Position numbers and translations under genes: made by a program
NCBI GenBank assembly: GCA_905221605.1
Contig: CAJNDS010002180.1
Span: forward strand, 1 to 64,000
Source of the DNA: Symbiodinium natans
Lineage: Eukaryota > Sar > Dinophyceae > Suessiales > Symbiodiniaceae
Reading direction: 5' to 3'
DNA: 64,000 bases
Notes under the pieces: generated by a model
The model's database searches: none
Seen by the model: the letters and a program-made list of their open reading frames with translations, nothing else
Told to the model about the DNA's origin: nothing
Shown here: in pieces, positions 61,371-64,000 of the stretch
Numbering within the stretch: the stretch's first letter is position 1
How the letters are laid out: every line of letters begins with the position of its first letter

Positions 61371-61511
61371 AACGTTTCAAGTAGCAGAAGCTTCTTGGCT
61401 CTCATTAGCAGTGTTCCGCTCGAGTTCGACAGGGCTCCTTCTTGCGCCCTACTGGGAGATCTCTGTGCAGACCGAACGCTTAAGAGTCGATTAAGTGCCG
61501 GTGCAAAATAA
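61371..61511 (+). CDS. Gene D terminal exon
   Basis: Acceptor TTATGGGCAG, phase 0; reads NVSSSRSFLALISSVPLEFD and on for 46 codons to TAA at 61509-61511. Joins in frame to 61221. No RAP domain is evident in what I can assemble, so the family call for gene D rests on its helical repeats. Confidence 0.65.
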   Translation, partial: NVSSSRSFLALISSVPLEFDRAPSCALLGDLCADRTLKSRLSAGAK

Positions 61512-61552
61512 AAGAACGCTGCTACTTATGCCGACCATACCCCCGCACTGTA

Positions 61553-61802
61553 GGGTTTAGGGTTTAGGGTTTAGGGTTTAGGGTTTAGGGTTTAGGGTTT
61601 AGGGTTTAGGGATGTTGCGTTTCCAGACCCGCCCAGGTGCGCAACTCTGCCCGGCACTCCTGGAGCCCTCAGTTGGGGGGGGGGGCTGGCAAGCTTCGGG
61701 AGTCATTCGGTTTGGGGTTTAGGGTTTAGGGTTTAGGGTTTAGGGTTTAGGGTTTAGGGCTTAGGGTTTAGGGTTTAGGGTTTAGGGTTTAGGGTTTAGG
61801 GA
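61553..61802. repeat. TTTAGGG tracts
   Basis: 61553-61612 and 61711-61802, about 20 G-strand heptamers, split by a 95-bp unique segment with a poly-G run. Confidence 0.95.
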
Positions 61803-62133
61803 TAGCGTTTAGGGTGTGGAGGGTTGATCGCGCTTCTTTTCAGCCGTGCAAAGCATGCTTCAAGCCTATGAATCTTGTTGAAACCCATCCTTAGACAGTA
61901 AGAAATCCCACGAACAGTGTGTAGAGGAGCGTTGAATGGGCTTCGGTGTTCACCAAGTACCAGGGACGTCATTCGGGGATCCGAATTGGTACCTTCAGAC
62001 GCTCCAGACCTAGGTTTTCAGCCAAAGACCACCACTAAACCCTAAACCCTAAACCCTAAATAACCCTTAAACCCTGCACCCTAAACCCTACACCCTAAAC
62101 CCTAAACCCCAAAACCCCTTTATTTCTTTTCAA

Positions 62134-62157
62134 GCAAGGCTTGGAGCGCTGTCCGCA
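62134..62157 (+). repeat. Copy of the gene D intron 3' end
   Basis: CAAGGCTTGGAGCGCTGTCC, then GCAG, differs by two bases from 60202-60225, the acceptor region of the exon at 60226. It is followed here by repeat sequence, not by the exon. Confidence 0.75.
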
Positions 62158-62295
62158 GTGTGGAAGATTGGGCCACTTTTGAGGAGCCGTCGTCAAGTGC
62201 GAATCCGCCAGCAGTTGTGGAAGATTGGGCCACCTTTGAGGAACCATGCTAATCCGCCAGCAGATGGTGTTGTGGAAGATTGGGCACCATTTAGA
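62158..62295 (+). repeat. 63-bp repeat, first cluster
   Basis: Two and a half copies of the unit TTGTGGAAGATTGGGCCACT, then TTTGAGGAGCC and so on; the second copy has a short deletion. Unit encodes 21 residues (see second cluster). Confidence 0.85.
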
Positions 62296-62427
62296 CTCAG
62301 GACTCGAATTTCGAAGCCTCGAAGGGCCCTTCAGCAGCCCCGCCAGTACTTGGGCTTCAGTTCCATTACAGCCCCGCACAGGGGGGCATGGGCATCCACC
62401 AGCAATTTTTAAAGAGTTGGTGCGTGC

Positions 62428-62649
62428 GTGCGGGTGCGTCCCAAGATGGCGACGCTGCGAACACGCGGCGTTGGCAACCCTAATGTTCTGCCCGCATTGC
62501 GCTTCATATGCCAGCCGAGCACAGGACTTGCCAAGCTGTGTGAAAGCGGCGGGCAGTTGCATTGGGGCGCAGCCGACACACTGACACTTGGTCATCCATT
62601 CACCTTTGTTGGGACTGAGCCAGAGCAGCACCATGCCGAGCAGCCCTAG
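62428..62649 (+). CDS. Doubtful ORF between repeat clusters
   Basis: 73 codons including LAKLCESGGQLHWGAADTLT; open to TAG at 62647-62649. It lies in the unique segment that separates the two 63-bp repeat clusters. No splice borders or family seen. Confidence 0.3.
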   Translation: MRVRPKMATLRTRGVGNPNVLPALRFICQPSTGLAKLCESGGQLHWGAADTLTLGHPFTFVGTEPEQHHAEQP

Positions 62650-62822
62650 CCTCTGGCACTCCGATTCGATTCACTACATTTAGCACCGAAGACGTGAACC
62701 CCGTGAAGCCTCATCCCCATTGTAAGTCCCCAGCCGTGCAGTTTTATTTTGTGTTCGCAGCAGTCATAAAACCTGTTCATCTGCATGTTGCTCGACTCTC
62801 ACGCCGCAATCCTAAAGCCATA

Positions 62823-63052
62823 AAGCTTGGAACCGTCGTCAAGTGCGAGTCCGCCAGCAGATGGTGTTGTGGAAGGTTGGGCCACTTTTGAGGAGCCATC
62901 ATCAAGTGCGAATCCGCCAGCAGAAGGTGTTGTGGAAGATTGGGCCACCTATGAGGAACCATCATCAAATGCTAATCCGCCAGCAGATGGTGTTGTGGAA
63001 GATTGGGCCACTTTTGATTGAGGAACCGTCGTCAAGTGCGAATCCTCCAACC
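62823..63052 (+). repeat. 63-bp repeat, second cluster
   Basis: Three and a half copies. Each unit reads VVEDWATFEEPSSSANPPADG in one frame (21 residues). Changes between copies are mostly silent or conservative, which suggests past coding selection; the last copy has an insertion that shifts the frame. Confidence 0.85.
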
Positions 63053-63065
63053 TCTTTGTTATAGT

Positions 63066-63950
63066 CATGAGCGTCCTCTTTGAGGACATGGACAAGCGGC
63101 TTCGTACTCAAGGCACTCTGCAAAATACATGAGACTATGTTAATCTTTTTACCCCTGACCGCATTGAAGAGATGCTGCGCGCAGTGCAGGTCGAGGCCAG
63201 TCTTTACGACATCAGTGTAAATTTCGACAAAACCTAACTACTCGGCCACCCCCGCCGCCATAAGGTTCGTTAACGGTATCAATGTTGAACAAACGGACTC
63301 CGCGAAGTATCTAGGTTCACAAGTATCTTGGGACAAGCCCATTAAAGAAGCTCTGCAGGCCCGTGCCAAACAAGCCCAGGTCACCTGTGCAAAGCTCCAA
63401 CATATATGGCAAAGCAGACTCCCGTGGAAATCTTCCACTCTTGTATTGTCCCTTCCTACCTCAACCCTCGCCCTCGAGAAGGCCCATTTCAGAACCATAG
63501 ACGGATAGTGCTTTAGATACTTGCGTAGAAAGAGAGTATGGCAGTGCGCAGGACGTCCGTCCCTTCCCTGACAGTCCCTCCTCTCCAGTCAGTTCAAACT
63601 CCTTGTCCAATCCACTACCACTCCGCCAGACAAGCCCCTACGCCATGTTGTCTTCTCGCCGGGTTATAAGGATCGAATCAAATGCACTAAATCCAAATCA
63701 AGAGGTCACCCCTCACGATACTGTTTGAGCTAGTCTCAATTGAAGCTACGCGTTACCTCAACCACCACATCAACCACTCCGCTAAACCTCGGCCTGAGGG
63801 ATGCAGAAGTTTCTATGCCGAAAACAACACCTAGCCTTGGACCCCACCTTCGGTGATCGCCTGCCGACTGCGCCAACGTGCGCCCCTTCGCATTTCCCTC
63901 CGTGCCAAAAGACCGTTGGCAGCGCGTGGCACACATAAAAACCCGTAAAC
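63066..63950 (+). pseudogene. Decayed LINE-type reverse transcriptase, 3' part
   Basis: In shifting plus-strand frames: RIEEMLRAVQVEASLYDISV followed by NFDKT (63150-63235), then IRFVNGINVEQTDSAKYLGS and QVSWDKP (63262-63345), then KLQHIWQSRL. This is the region after the catalytic motif in dinoflagellate-type non-LTR retrotransposons (N.DKT and A.YLGS motifs). Stops (TAA at 63235) and frameshifts show it is dead. 5' part absent; the 3' end is uncertain at the window edge. Confidence 0.75.
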
Positions 63951-64000
63951 CCCTCAAGCCTTCAAACCTTCAAACCTTCAAGAAGTGCGACCCTGGCTGT

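Overview
The window looks like nuclear DNA of a dinoflagellate. The evidence is a heptamer telomere-type repeat (CCCTAAA on one strand, TTTAGGG on the other) scattered through nearly all 64 kb, short GC-rich exons separated by long introns, genes running in one direction over tens of kilobases, and a Ty1/copia retroelement of the kind common in these genomes. This placement is inference; no rRNA, tRNA or spliced-leader gene was recognised.

Layout. 1-6.2 kb: short plus-strand exon candidates among CCCTAAA/TTTAGGG tracts. 8.26-9.58 kb: an uninterrupted 439-codon gene with a 35-residue polyglutamine run encoded by CAG repeats. 10.6-23.1 kb: more plus-strand exon candidates, including a six-exon chain (16325-18865) whose five joins all keep GT-AG and reading phase, plus a foldback element at 12.3-13.0 kb. 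23346-34507: a minus-strand copia-type LTR retrotransposon inserted in a CCCTAAA tract, with nearly identical LTRs but its coding region in three frames. 34.5-61.5 kb: at least four plus-strand multi-exon genes (about 34.5-37.9, 39.1-42.3, 43.4-57.6 and 58.2-61.5 kb). Exons of the third and fourth resemble the helical repeats of FAST/RAP/OPR-type organelle RNA-binding proteins (inference). 62.1-64 kb: a 63-bp repeat that would encode a 21-residue unit, then a decayed LINE-type reverse transcriptase.

The main observation is the construction of the introns. Exons of about 30-120 bp are usually preceded by C-strand repeat (CCCTAAA) and followed by G-strand repeat (TTTAGGG), so many introns are inverted pairs of telomere-like arrays. 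At eight exons the 5' splice site is itself a repeat unit (GTTTAG), and several 3' splice sites are one-base variants of CCCTAAA ending in AG. Palindromic elements of several families lie in the same introns. One short intron (16936-17073) consists entirely of such a palindrome with TTTAGGG units in its loop, and in two other palindromes telomere-like repeats interrupt or replace part of one arm.

Exon limits were called by eye from AG/GT boundaries, open frame and GC-rich third positions. Where two frames are open this is stated. No database search was possible.
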